DNA of 34,293 nucleotides. Source: Bacillota bacterium (lineage in GTDB: Bacteria; Bacillota; Clostridia; Lachnospirales; Lachnospiraceae). Location: positions 1-34,293 of the forward strand of contig JAEYRK010000088.1 in assembly GCA_023435645.1 (NCBI GenBank), written 5' to 3'. Positions 23,497 to 31,882 of the stretch are shown here, piece after piece. The notes under the pieces are model-generated. The model searched no databases and had not been told where the DNA came from. It saw only the letters and a program-made list of their open reading frames with translations. The first letter of the stretch is position 1, and the number at the start of each line of letters is the position of its first letter. A program made the translations under genes and the position numbers.

Positions 23497-24906
23497 CTAC
23501 TCCTCGAAAGCGAAATATCGCATACTGTTAAAATAGGATATATCCTGAACGATTCTTCCCAGCAGCTGAGGATCCTTCGGATACTCCCCGTTCTCAACCA
23601 AAGCGCCCAGATAATCGCAGAGTATGCGTCTGAAGTATTCATGTCTTGTATAGGATAGGAAGCTTCTGGAGTCGGTAAGCATTCCGACAAAATTGCTTAA
23701 GAGGCTTAGGCTTGATAATGTTATCATGTGGTCTCTCATGCCGGGCTTATGATCATTGAACCACCAGGCAGACCCATGCTGAAGCTTCCCGAGGGAGGAG
23801 GAGTCCTCAAAGCATCCAATTACGGTCTCGATCGCAGTATTATCGGTAGGATTTAGGGAATATAATATGGTCTTCGGCAGCTGATTGGTTACATCCAGAG
23901 CATCTAAGAAATCAGCCAGCTGTGCCGAGGAGGTGCAGCTGTCATCAATACAGTCAAAGCCCGTATTAATTCCGATTTTACGGAAAAAGCGGGTATTATT
24001 ATTCCTCTTAACACCATAATGAAGCTGCATGACCCAATTTAATCTATGATATTCCCTACCTACATAGATCAGGAAAGCAGTCTTGAATTGCAGGATCTCC
24101 ATTTTCGTCAGGCTCTCACCGGAGAGACGTTTCCTCATGATTGCTTCCAGCTCTGTCTCCGAAGCAGGATAGTACATAACAAATTCCATACCATGATCTG
24201 ATATGCAGCAGCCGTTTTGGTGAAAGAATTCCATTCGGTCCGTGATTGCTGCACAGAGGGTTTTAAAGTCTGTAATTGGGATACCACTGGCTCCGGATAG
24301 CTTCTTAAGGTATATGAGATAACCCGGCTTTTCTATACCCATGGCTTCCTCAGGGCGAAAGGTGGGGAGTACCAACGTCCGGAAATTCGCATCCTTCCTA
24401 AGCGCTCTGTGATGCTCCAGGGAATCCACAGGATCATCCGTTGTACAGAGTATCTTAACATTGGATCTACGGATCAGTCCTCTTGCGCTCATATCAGACT
24501 CCTTAAGCCGTGCATTACAGAGCTGCCATACCTCCTCTGCAGTTTCAGTCCTTAAGGTTCCTTCATAACCAAAATAACGCTTCAGCTCCAGATGACTCCA
24601 GTGATAGAGGGGATTACCGATGGCTCGCTCCAGCGTTTCAGCCCATTTCTGGAATTTATCCCGATCCGGTACATCCCCGGTAATATAAGCTTCATCAATT
24701 CCATTGGCTCGCATAAGGCGCCACTTATAGTGATCCGCACCCAGCCATAGCTTTGTGATATTATCAAAGCGTATATCCTCAGCGATTTCAGCGGGAACGA
24801 TATGACAGTGATAATCCACGATGGGTAACTCCTTCGCATATTTATGATAAAGCACTTTTGCTGTTTCCGTAGACAGTAAAAAATCCTCATCCATAAATTC
24901 TCTCAT
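23497..24906 (-). CDS. uxaC: Glucuronate isomerase
   Basis: UxaC interconverts D-glucuronate with D-fructuronate and D-galacturonate with D-tagaturonate, the first step of hexuronate breakdown. The 469-residue protein matches the family (E. coli 470) and has the amidohydrolase-like metal motif in PIVDYHCHIVP, ADHYKWRLMRANG, GNPLYHWSHLELKRYFG, and CTTDDPVDSLEHH. The frame opens at 24951, but GGAGG lies five bases before the ATG at 24906, and MREFMDEDFLLST is the usual start. It is divergent from kdgK and both take part in uronate use. Genes for the reductase and dehydratase steps (uxaB/uxuB, uxaA/uxuA) are not in the window. Confidence 0.95.
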   Translation of the reverse strand: MREFMDEDFLLSTETAKVLYHKYAKELPIVDYHCHIVPAEIAEDIRFDNITKLWLGADHYKWRLMRANGIDEAYITGDVPDRDKFQKWAETLERAIGNPLYHWSHLELKRYFGYEGTLRTETAEEVWQLCNARLKESDMSARGLIRRSNVKILCTTDDPVDSLEHHRALRKDANFRTLVLPTFRPEEAMGIEKPGYLIYLKKLSGASGIPITDFKTLCAAITDRMEFFHQNGCCISDHGMEFVMYYPASETELEAIMRKRLSGESLTKMEILQFKTAFLIYVGREYHRLNWVMQLHYGVKRNNNTRFFRKIGINTGFDCIDDSCTSSAQLADFLDALDVTNQLPKTILYSLNPTDNTAIETVIGCFEDSSSLGKLQHGSAWWFNDHKPGMRDHMITLSSLSLLSNFVGMLTDSRSFLSYTRHEYFRRILCDYLGALVENGEYPKDPQLLGRIVQDISYFNSMRYFAFEE

Positions 24907-24949
24907 TGGAACCTCCATGCTACCATAGGATATAGTTATGTTCCGCTTC

Positions 24950-24979
24950 ATTATAGAACAGTAGAGTATCCAACGTCAA
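24950..24979 (-). promoter_or_regulatory. Promoter of uxaC
   Basis: On the - strand, TTGACG (24979-24974) and TATAAT (24955-24950) are 18 bases apart. Its -35 region belongs to a perfect inverted repeat shared with the kdgK promoter. Confidence 0.7.
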
Positions 24980-25014
24980 GTCATGTGGAAGAATCAACCA
25001 TAACAGACTTGACG
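24974..25014. promoter_or_regulatory. Mirrored -35 regions and possible shared control site between uxaC and kdgK
   Basis: CGTCAAGTC at 24974-24982 and GACTTGACG at 25006-25014 are perfect inverted repeats separated by 23 bases. Each contains the TTGACG -35 box of one divergent promoter plus the three bases before it. The conserved GAC beyond the box suggests either shared promoter origin or a regulator touching both. Confidence 0.55.
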
Positions 25015-25037
25015 AAAATTAGCGACCGTCCTATACT
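25009..25037 (+). promoter_or_regulatory. Promoter of kdgK
   Basis: TTGACG at 25009-25014 and TATACT at 25032-25037 are separated by 17 bases; the leader to the ATG is about 40 bases. Confidence 0.75.
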
Positions 25038-25083
25038 GAATAGTGGAAATGTTTTATAACACTATAGATAAAGGAGAAAAATC

Positions 25084-26106
25084 ATGGCTAAAATTATTAC
25101 ATTGGGAGAGATTATGCTCCGACTTTCCACCCCCGGTAACCAGCGATTTATCCAATCAGACATCTTTGAAGTATGCTACGGCGGAGGAGAAGCCAATGTG
25201 GCGGTATCCTTGGCTAATTATGGTCACCAGGCTTATTTTGTAACTAAGGTTCCGAAGAATCCAATCGGAGACAGTGCTATCGCAGCCTTACGAAAATATA
25301 AGGTAAACTGTGATTTTGTGGCAAGAGGTGGAGAACGTCTAGGAATCTATTTCCTGGAGACAGGAGCTTCCATGAGAGCCTCTAATGTTGTATATGATAG
25401 AGCCCATGCATCAATTGCAGATGCAGAGCCTTCGGATTTTAATTTTGATGCTATTTTTGAAGGAGCGGACTGGTTCCATTTTACCGGAATCACCCCTGCG
25501 ATCAGTGATAAGGCAGCGTTGTTGACGGAGGAAGCCTTAAAGGCAGCAAAACGTAAAAATATCACGGTTTCTGTTGATCTTAACTTCCGTAAGAAGCTCT
25601 GGACCTCCGAAAAAGCACAGAGAGTTATGACTCATCTGATGCAGTATGTGGATGTCTGTATCGGTAATGAAGAGGATGCGGAAAAGGTATTGGGTTTCCG
25701 ACCTGGTAAGACCGATGTTACCAGCGGAGCGCTGGAGTTGTCTGGCTATCAGGACATCTTCGCACAAATGGTGGATAAATTTCACTTCAAATATGTGGTT
25801 AGCTCCTTGAGAGAAAGCTACTCTGCATCGGATAATGGCTGGTCTGCCTGCATTTATGACGGTAAGGAATTTTATCGTTCCAAACAATATGACATCCGCA
25901 TTGTGGACCGTGTCGGTGGAGGAGATGCCTTTGCAGGAGGCTTTATCTGCGGACTGCTGGATGGTAAGGATATGAAGGAGGCCTTAGAATTCGGTGTGGC
26001 AGCCTCAGCCTTAAAGCATACCATTCCGGGCGACTTCAATCTGGTTACCAGAGCAGAGGTGGATGCCCTGGTGGCAGGAGACGCCTCCGGAAGAGTACAG
26101 AGATAA
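25084..26106 (+). CDS. kdgK: 2-dehydro-3-deoxygluconate kinase (PfkB family)
   Basis: KdgK phosphorylates 2-keto-3-deoxygluconate to KDPG, the step after uronate dehydration and before aldolase cleavage. The 340-residue protein has the PfkB features: GEIMLRLSTP at the N terminus, YGGGEANVAVSLA substrate loop, VDLNFRKKLW, and the C-terminal signature RVGGGDAFAGGFICGLL with the catalytic Asp and anion hole. AAAGGAG precedes the ATG. Divergence from uxaC with mirrored promoters supports a sugar acid rather than a fructose or ribose substrate. No aldolase (kdgA) follows in this window. Confidence 0.93.
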   Translation: MAKIITLGEIMLRLSTPGNQRFIQSDIFEVCYGGGEANVAVSLANYGHQAYFVTKVPKNPIGDSAIAALRKYKVNCDFVARGGERLGIYFLETGASMRASNVVYDRAHASIADAEPSDFNFDAIFEGADWFHFTGITPAISDKAALLTEEALKAAKRKNITVSVDLNFRKKLWTSEKAQRVMTHLMQYVDVCIGNEEDAEKVLGFRPGKTDVTSGALELSGYQDIFAQMVDKFHFKYVVSSLRESYSASDNGWSACIYDGKEFYRSKQYDIRIVDRVGGGDAFAGGFICGLLDGKDMKEALEFGVAASALKHTIPGDFNLVTRAEVDALVAGDASGRVQR

Positions 26107-26239
26107 GAATATTACAAACCAGTGATATCCTTAGAAGGATAAAAAATACATAGATGAGAAAAAAGTGTAGAATTTTATAATATATGATTAAGACAATTCT
26201 GAAATGGATTCATTTATTGTCTAAAATTGCAAAATTCTA

Positions 26240-26268
26240 TTGTTTTGTACGGGGAAAATTGATATGAT
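26240..26268 (+). promoter_or_regulatory. Probable promoter of the chemotaxis receptor gene
   Basis: TTGTTT at 26240-26245 and TATGAT at 26263-26268 are 17 bases apart. No flagellar sigma-D type motif was found. Confidence 0.5.
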
Positions 26269-26273
26269 AATAT

Positions 26274-26297
26274 CAAATAGTAAATTTAGACTATTTG
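26274..26297 (+). promoter_or_regulatory. Inverted repeat in the leader of the chemotaxis receptor gene
   Basis: CAAATAGT (26274-26281) and ACTATTTG (26290-26297) are perfect 8-bp inverted repeats at or just after the expected start point. It may be an operator or a 5' RNA hairpin; it ends 16 bases before the ribosome binding region ends. Confidence 0.45.
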
Positions 26298-26321
26298 ACA
26301 TCTTGGAAGGTGAGGTATCAT

Positions 26322-28418
26322 ATGATAAAGCTATGGCATTATCTAAAAAACAAAAGAGTTGAGGATATATTTATCAAGCTATTCAGGAGTATCAGAGTGA
26401 AGCTGATGTTATTTTTCCTGGTTCCTGTTGTATTTATATTAATATTAGGAAATACCGCCTATCGAGAATCATCCAGCGCAATCATTAATACGTTTACTGA
26501 TGCTACGATCTCATCTATTAAGAAGACCAGTGAGTACTATGAATTGGTATTACATAATGTCGAGGATAAGGCCCTGCAGTTTGCAAATGACGCTTCTGCC
26601 CGTGAGTATTACAGCGGAACTTATGCCGGTGACATACTGGAGGAAAGCAAAAAATTCAAAGCGGTTCGTAGCAATGCAACTACGATGGTTACAGCGGATC
26701 GGTTCATGGAGAGTATTACAATAGTTACAAACTATGGACAGCCAGTTACCTCCCTTGGTGCTTTTGATGTGACAGTTAATCCCTATGCGGAGTTTTCAAC
26801 AACAGAAGAAGCAAAGAAGCTGGACAGCAGGGAGATTACGAATCTCTGGTCCGGTTACCATCCCTTTATTGATGAGCAGCTGGATATGATGGTATCAAAA
26901 TATGCTATTTCATTAACCAGACTATATCTGAGTAGTGGTTCCAAGCCGATTGGATATCTCATCACAGATATTTCAATGGATGCGGTAACCGATGTTATGA
27001 AAACCTTGGAGCTTCCTGATGACAGCAGGTTTGCATTTATCTCTCCGGATGGCAGAGAGATCACTGCAGAAGGAGATGTAGCAGAACCCATCTTTGTAAA
27101 TGAACCATTTTTTGCAGATGCACTTAAGTCAGAAGATGCTTTAGGGCACAAGCAGGTAGAGTATAAGGGTAATCAAATGCTGTTTATCTACTCTAAAATC
27201 GGGAAAACCGGAGCTATGGTAAGTGCCCTGATTCCTGAGACGCATCTGACAAGCCAGGCAGATTCCATCAAATCCATGACTAACTTCTGGGTTTTGATTG
27301 CCAGTGCAGCCGCAATCGGTATCGGTATCTATGTTTCCTATATTATAGGGAAAGTAATCAAGAGGATGATGAAGACATTGAACGCTGCCTCTAATGGTGA
27401 TTTGACGGTTACTGTACAATCCAAGCGTAAGGATGAATTCGGAATCTTATCCGAAAGCATCAATCAAATGATTGGACATATGAAGGGTCTGATTATTAAA
27501 GCCTCCGGAGTAGGACGGAATGTAATCGAATCCTCGAAGAATGTATCCGAAAACTCCGAGCTCCTTTTGATTTCATCCAAGGATATTTCATCGGCGATTA
27601 CCGAAATCCAACAAGGAAACGAACAGCAAGCGGAGGATACGGAGCATTGCCTGAAGCTTACGGATGAACTGGCAGATCAGATTAATTTGGTGGCTGAGAA
27701 CTCCAAGGCGATCGAAGAGATCACATTGAATACAAAAAATGTGGTCAAGGATGGCATTAAAGAGATTGATCAGTTGAATATCGCTACCAATGAAAGCATC
27801 AAGGCTACGAAGCAAACCATTCAAGAAATTGAAGACCTTGAGAGAGAATCTAAAACAATTACAGCGATTATTTCAGTGATCAACGATATAGCTGAGCAGA
27901 CCAACCTCTTATCCTTAAATGCCTCCATCGAGGCAGCCAGAGCTGGAGATGCTGGTCGGGGCTTTGCAGTAGTAGCCGGTGAGATAAGGAATCTGTCCCA
28001 GAAAACCGTTACCGCTGCATCGGAGATTGAGGGTATCATAAAGAAGATTTCCGCCAAGACCCATAAAACGGTCATAACAGTTAAGGATGCGGAAGGGGTA
28101 TCAAAGTCAACCGAAGCAAGATTAAATAATGTAGTTAAGCTCTTCCATAATATCAATCTTCATGTGGATGATTTGGCTGCAAAGCTGGAAGGGATTGCCT
28201 CCGGTATTGAAGAAATCAATCATTCCAAGGCAGATACCCTGTCAGCCATCGAGAATATTTCTGCTGTGGCAGAAGAAACCTCTGCCGCCTCTGAGGAAGT
28301 GGATGCAACAGCACAACAGCAGCTTGATTCCGTAAAACGGCTGAATGATTCAGCAAAGGCTCTGAACAGGGAGGCTGCTGAACTGGAGGCTGCAATCATG
28401 ATTTTCAAGACAGAATAA
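26322..28418 (+). CDS. Methyl-accepting chemotaxis protein
   Basis: A transmembrane receptor that controls CheA through CheW. The 698-residue protein has TM1 at about 26-44, an outside sensor region at about 45-320 of the Cache type (a long helix, then mixed alpha/beta with SFFA-like ISPDGREIT), TM2 at about 322-346, a HAMP segment to about 400, and a cytoplasmic coiled-coil signalling domain. The conserved hairpin tip is at about 522-560 (DIAEQTNLLSLNASIEAARAG-DAGRGFAVVAGEIRNLS). No CheR-binding pentapeptide is seen at the end. The frame opens with a TTG at 26295, but GGTGAGG fits the ATG at 26322. The ligand is unknown; nearness to uronate genes is only suggestive. Confidence 0.93.
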   Translation: MIKLWHYLKNKRVEDIFIKLFRSIRVKLMLFFLVPVVFILILGNTAYRESSSAIINTFTDATISSIKKTSEYYELVLHNVEDKALQFANDASAREYYSGTYAGDILEESKKFKAVRSNATTMVTADRFMESITIVTNYGQPVTSLGAFDVTVNPYAEFSTTEEAKKLDSREITNLWSGYHPFIDEQLDMMVSKYAISLTRLYLSSGSKPIGYLITDISMDAVTDVMKTLELPDDSRFAFISPDGREITAEGDVAEPIFVNEPFFADALKSEDALGHKQVEYKGNQMLFIYSKIGKTGAMVSALIPETHLTSQADSIKSMTNFWVLIASAAAIGIGIYVSYIIGKVIKRMMKTLNAASNGDLTVTVQSKRKDEFGILSESINQMIGHMKGLIIKASGVGRNVIESSKNVSENSELLLISSKDISSAITEIQQGNEQQAEDTEHCLKLTDELADQINLVAENSKAIEEITLNTKNVVKDGIKEIDQLNIATNESIKATKQTIQEIEDLERESKTITAIISVINDIAEQTNLLSLNASIEAARAGDAGRGFAVVAGEIRNLSQKTVTAASEIEGIIKKISAKTHKTVITVKDAEGVSKSTEARLNNVVKLFHNINLHVDDLAAKLEGIASGIEEINHSKADTLSAIENISAVAEETSAASEEVDATAQQQLDSVKRLNDSAKALNREAAELEAAIMIFKTE

Positions 28419-28540
28419 TTGCTTTCATGATCAGTGATCTGATGAATAGAATGATCCACAAAAATCACGAATCAATCATAGATGCATAGAGCTATACCTA
28501 CTGGATAAAACGAACAAATGAAGCCTATAAAGCTTCCTAT

Positions 28541-28613
28541 GAGGCACCTGTCATTTCCTTAGCAGACTGCGGTGATATATACGCAGGAAAGCTATGGGAT
28601 GGAAAGGTGCCTC
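28541..28613 (+). repeat. Structured non-coding segment after the chemotaxis receptor gene
   Basis: GAGGCACCT (28541-28549) and AGGTGCCTC (28605-28613) form a perfect 9-bp outer stem. Inside it, CTGCG and CGCAG enclose a 10-base loop near 28567-28586, and TTTCC/GGAAA can extend the fold. No T tract follows, so it is not a normal terminator. The rest of the 28419-28743 gap holds only the next promoter. Confidence 0.5.
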
Positions 28614-28670
28614 TATTCATTGGGATTGCCCAAATTTCATTTATTATCACTGAAATGAGAAAATTAGTAC

Positions 28671-28699
28671 TTGATTATTTTATAGTCAACTATTATGAT
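28671..28699 (+). promoter_or_regulatory. Promoter of the unknown membrane-anchored protein gene
   Basis: TTGATT at 28671-28676 and TATGAT at 28694-28699 are 17 bases apart. The start point would fall at about 28706, on the upstream ATG at 28705, so translation must begin farther down. Confidence 0.6.
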
Positions 28700-28743
28700 T
28701 AGTTATGTCTGTAGAAAACATAGGAGCGGATGGAGGTTACATC

Positions 28744-29274
28744 ATGAGAAAAATAAAGAAGAAGGAAATCAATCAAAAGCAACCAATGAGCATCAAGAAA
28801 AGAATCATACTATCTGCAACAGTTGGTGTCATTGCAGTGATGGCAGCGATATTAATGATCATTGAAAACGAGTCCGGAAAGATCAAAATCATCAATAACT
28901 CTGACTTAAAGCTGGAATACCTGAATGCTTATTTTGTTGATTCAGAAGGCATGATTGATGAAACAATCTATGAATATGCTGGCGTTGAATCCAATTCAAA
29001 GCAGTCCTTGGATTTGCTACCGGTAAATTTACTCGGAATGGAAGCCAATCTGGAAATTCGGTTTAAATTTGACGGCTATGAACACAAGTATTTGCAAGAT
29101 GCCGGATTATTCAATGATAAATTTGACGGTAAGATAACAATTCGCTTTGACAATGAGGAGAATGGAACCATACGAATGAAGGTAAAGGCTTCCAATGGCT
29201 TTTTAACCTCCCGGCTGATCACCTGTGACGAGGAGTACAGAATTAATTTTCAAACAGGTGAAATGGACGAATAA
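28744..29274 (+). CDS. Membrane-anchored protein of unknown function
   Basis: I do not recognise a family. The 176-residue protein has a very basic N terminus (RKIKKKEINQKQ), one membrane helix at about residues 22-40, then an outside domain of about 130 residues rich in beta-strand pattern (KIKIINNSDLKLEYLNAYFVDSEG, LEIRFKFDGYEHKY, GKITIRFDNEENGTIRMKV). There is a single Cys near the end (LITCDEEYRI). GGAGG is seven bases before the ATG at 28744, and the promoter at 28671 excludes the ATG at 28705. It stands alone; a weak hairpin (29301-29328) follows. The topology is clear, the function is not. Confidence 0.7.
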   Translation: MRKIKKKEINQKQPMSIKKRIILSATVGVIAVMAAILMIIENESGKIKIINNSDLKLEYLNAYFVDSEGMIDETIYEYAGVESNSKQSLDLLPVNLLGMEANLEIRFKFDGYEHKYLQDAGLFNDKFDGKITIRFDNEENGTIRMKVKASNGFLTSRLITCDEEYRINFQTGEMDE

Positions 29275-29333
29275 GAATTAGCTCTGCACTTTACAATCAA
29301 CCGACGGTTCATCACAAGGGACCGCCGGTTTCC

Positions 29334-29355
29334 ATTGCAAGGTGCATTTTGCAAT
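29334..29355 (+). promoter_or_regulatory. Inverted repeat before the aconitase-family gene
   Basis: ATTGCAA (29334-29340) and TTGCAAT (29349-29355) are perfect 7-bp inverted repeats with 8 bases between. TTGCAA could be a -35 box, but no good -10 is seen (CTTTAT at 29372-29377 at 17 bases is weak). It could be an operator or the arms of a small hairpin. Confidence 0.35.
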
Positions 29356-29403
29356 TTAAATCAGAGCATTACTTTATGAAGGAGAAATAAAGGAGAAAGC
29401 AGG

Positions 29404-31689
29404 ATGATTAAATTATTTGACAAGGGAGTATATCTCCTAAAGGGAACTGAAGTGATCGCGGAGCATCCGGAGGCTGTAGCAGAAATCAAGGCAAAAACAG
29501 GACTGGAGGAAGTACATAAGGAAGCCGGTAAAAAAGGAACGATGGCTTATGAAATTTTAGAGAAGCATAACAGCTCCGGTAGCATGGAGCAATTAAAAAT
29601 CAAATTCGATAAGCTGACCTCCCATGATATTACCTTTGTCGGGATCCTTCAAACAGCCAGAGCCAGCGGACTTTCAGAATTTCCTGTTCCCTATGTTCTG
29701 ACCAATTGTCATAACAGTCTCTGTGCAGTTGGAGGTACCATCAATGAGGATGACCATATGTATGGTCTCTCCTGTGCGAAGAAGTACGGAGGAGTCTATG
29801 TACCTCCCCACCAAGCAGTCATTCATCAGTATGCCCGTGAAATGCTGGCAACCGGTGGAGGCATGATTCTTGGCTCTGACAGCCATACCCGTTACGGTGC
29901 TTTAGGTACCATGGCAATGGGAGAGGGCGGACCCGAGATTGTGAAGCAGCTGCTCCGCCGTACCTACGATATCAATATGCCCGAAGTTGTTGCAGTCTAT
30001 CTGACCGGTAAGCCCAGGAAGGGTGTAGGTCCTCAGGATGTGGCATTGGCTATTATTGGCGCCGTATTTGAAAATGGTTATGTGAATAATAAGGTAATGG
30101 AATTTGTCGGTGATGGTATTGAGCATTTGAGTGTGGATTACCGTATCGGGATCGATGTCATGACCACGGAGACTACCTGTCTGTCCTCCATCTGGGTAAC
30201 GGACAGTAAAGTAAAGGAATACTATGAGCTTCACCGAAGACCGGAGGATTATAAGGAATTAAAGCCCCAGGCGGTGGCATATTATGACGGTATGATCTAT
30301 GTAGATCTTTCCGAACTCAAACCGATGATTGCTATGCCCTTCCACCCCAGTAATGTCTATACCATTGATGAGCTGAATGCAAACCTCTATGATATTCTTA
30401 CTCTCATTGAGCAGAAGGCGATGGTAAGCCTGGATAACAATAAAGTCAAATACTCCTTAAAGGATAAGATAAGAAATGGAAGATTATATGTAGAGCAGGG
30501 CTCCATTGCAGGCTGTGCCGGTGGTGGCTTTGAAAACATCTGTGATGCCACTGATATTCTCGCAGGGAAATCCATCGGAGCGGACGAATTCTCCCTAAGC
30601 GTATATCCAGCCAGCCAGCCGGTCTATATGGAGCTGGTTAAGAACGGAAGCGTGGCGAAACTGATGGCCTCGGGCGCAACCCTCCGTACTGCCTTCTGCG
30701 GCCCCTGCTTTGGTGCCGGTGATGTTCCTGCCAATCATGGCTTATCCATCCGACATACCACAAGAAACTTCCCGAACCGTGAGGGCTCCAAGATCACTGC
30801 CGGTCAGATCGCATCGGTAGCATTGATGGATACCCGCTCCATCGCAGCAACGGCAGCCAATAAGGGCTATTTGACCTCTGCGGAGCATATCGATGTGAAC
30901 TTCAGTAAGCCGAAGTATTATTTTGACCATACAATTTATGAGAATAGAGTCTATAACGGAATCGGTAAGCCCGATGTTTCTGTGGAAGTGAAATTTGGTC
31001 CTGGTATCGTAGATTGGCCTGCCATGACCGCTTTATCCGAGGACATGATTCTGAAGGTGGTGTCAGAGATACATGATCCTGTTACCACCACCGATGAATT
31101 AATTCCTTCCGGTGAGACCTCCTCCTACCGCTCCAACCCCTTAGGTCTTGCAGAATTTACCCTGTCAAGAAAGGATCCTGCCTATGTAGGCCGTGCTAAG
31201 GCGATACAAAAGGCAGAGAAGGCCAGAGCTGCAGGAGAGGACATTGTTGCTGCTTGCAGTGAGCTGAGGGAGGTATATGACACGATCGCGGCTAAATTTG
31301 CCATTGATCAAAGAGCTACCCAGATCGGCAGTACGATTTATGCAGTAAAGCCTGGTGACGGCTCTGCCAGGGAGCAGGCTGCCAGCTGCCAAAAGGTGCT
31401 TGGAGGATTGGCGAATATTGCGAAGGAATATGCGACGAAGCGTTATCGTTCTAACCTGATCAACTGGGGTATGCTGCCATTTATTTATGAAGAAGAATTA
31501 CCCTTTGTCAATGGGGATTATCTGTTTGTGAAGGATGTAAGGAAGGCAATAACAGAGAAATCATCCGAAGTTAAGGCTTATGTAGTGAATAAAGAAATGA
31601 AGGAATTCACACTGAAAATCGGTAATTTGACGGATGATGAGAGAGAAATCATTCTGAAGGGCTGTCTGATCAATTATTACAAAAGCTAA
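29404..31689 (+). CDS. Aconitase-family hydratase, YbhJ-like
   Basis: A 761-residue relative of aconitase with probable [4Fe-4S] cluster, close in length to E. coli YbhJ (about 750). It has the SDSHTRYGA motif, then cluster cysteines in the expected order: Cys371 in AGCAGGGFENI (where classical enzymes have GSCTN) and Cys432 and Cys435 in CGPCFGAGDVP. RNFPNREG holds the substrate-binding Arg. The C-terminal swivel domain has NLINWGMLPF. The extra N-terminal segment with TNCHNSLCAVGG is peculiar to this branch. The sequence points to a hydro-lyase for a di- or tricarboxylic acid, but citrate/isocitrate activity should not be assumed. AAAGGAG precedes the ATG. It stands alone, with a clean terminator. 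Confidence 0.85.
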   Translation: MIKLFDKGVYLLKGTEVIAEHPEAVAEIKAKTGLEEVHKEAGKKGTMAYEILEKHNSSGSMEQLKIKFDKLTSHDITFVGILQTARASGLSEFPVPYVLTNCHNSLCAVGGTINEDDHMYGLSCAKKYGGVYVPPHQAVIHQYAREMLATGGGMILGSDSHTRYGALGTMAMGEGGPEIVKQLLRRTYDINMPEVVAVYLTGKPRKGVGPQDVALAIIGAVFENGYVNNKVMEFVGDGIEHLSVDYRIGIDVMTTETTCLSSIWVTDSKVKEYYELHRRPEDYKELKPQAVAYYDGMIYVDLSELKPMIAMPFHPSNVYTIDELNANLYDILTLIEQKAMVSLDNNKVKYSLKDKIRNGRLYVEQGSIAGCAGGGFENICDATDILAGKSIGADEFSLSVYPASQPVYMELVKNGSVAKLMASGATLRTAFCGPCFGAGDVPANHGLSIRHTTRNFPNREGSKITAGQIASVALMDTRSIAATAANKGYLTSAEHIDVNFSKPKYYFDHTIYENRVYNGIGKPDVSVEVKFGPGIVDWPAMTALSEDMILKVVSEIHDPVTTTDELIPSGETSSYRSNPLGLAEFTLSRKDPAYVGRAKAIQKAEKARAAGEDIVAACSELREVYDTIAAKFAIDQRATQIGSTIYAVKPGDGSAREQAASCQKVLGGLANIAKEYATKRYRSNLINWGMLPFIYEEELPFVNGDYLFVKDVRKAITEKSSEVKAYVVNKEMKEFTLKIGNLTDDEREIILKGCLINYYKS

Positions 31690-31794
31690 ATGCCATGCCC
31701 CCGTGGCCGGATTGTCAGTGCAACCGGCTTACCGGATGCAGCTTTTTATCCCATTGGTCAGGGCTGCATGTAACAACATATGTATACTCAAAAT

Positions 31795-31825
31795 AGTCTC
31801 CGGGTTATAACACCCGGAGACTTTT
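31795..31825 (+). terminator. Intrinsic terminator of the aconitase-family gene
   Basis: A perfect 11-bp stem (AGTCTCCGGGT at 31795-31805, ACCCGGAGACT at 31812-31822) closes a 6-base loop and is followed by TTT. A weaker hairpin (GCCGG/CCGGC, near 31704-31726) lies before it. Confidence 0.9.
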
Positions 31826-31882
31826 CATTGACGTGCGCACATTCATAAACACTTATCCTCATTGATTTAGAATTCGTATGCC

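Noticed and set aside
26295..26321. TTG start nine codons upstream for the chemotaxis receptor
   Set aside because: The TTG falls at the end of a leader hairpin without a ribosome binding site, while GGTGAGG fits the ATG at 26322.
28419..28743. Possible cyclic-di-GMP riboswitch near the chemotaxis receptor
   Set aside because: The conserved core of that riboswitch is not visible, and the fold lies downstream of the receptor and upstream of a separate promoter.
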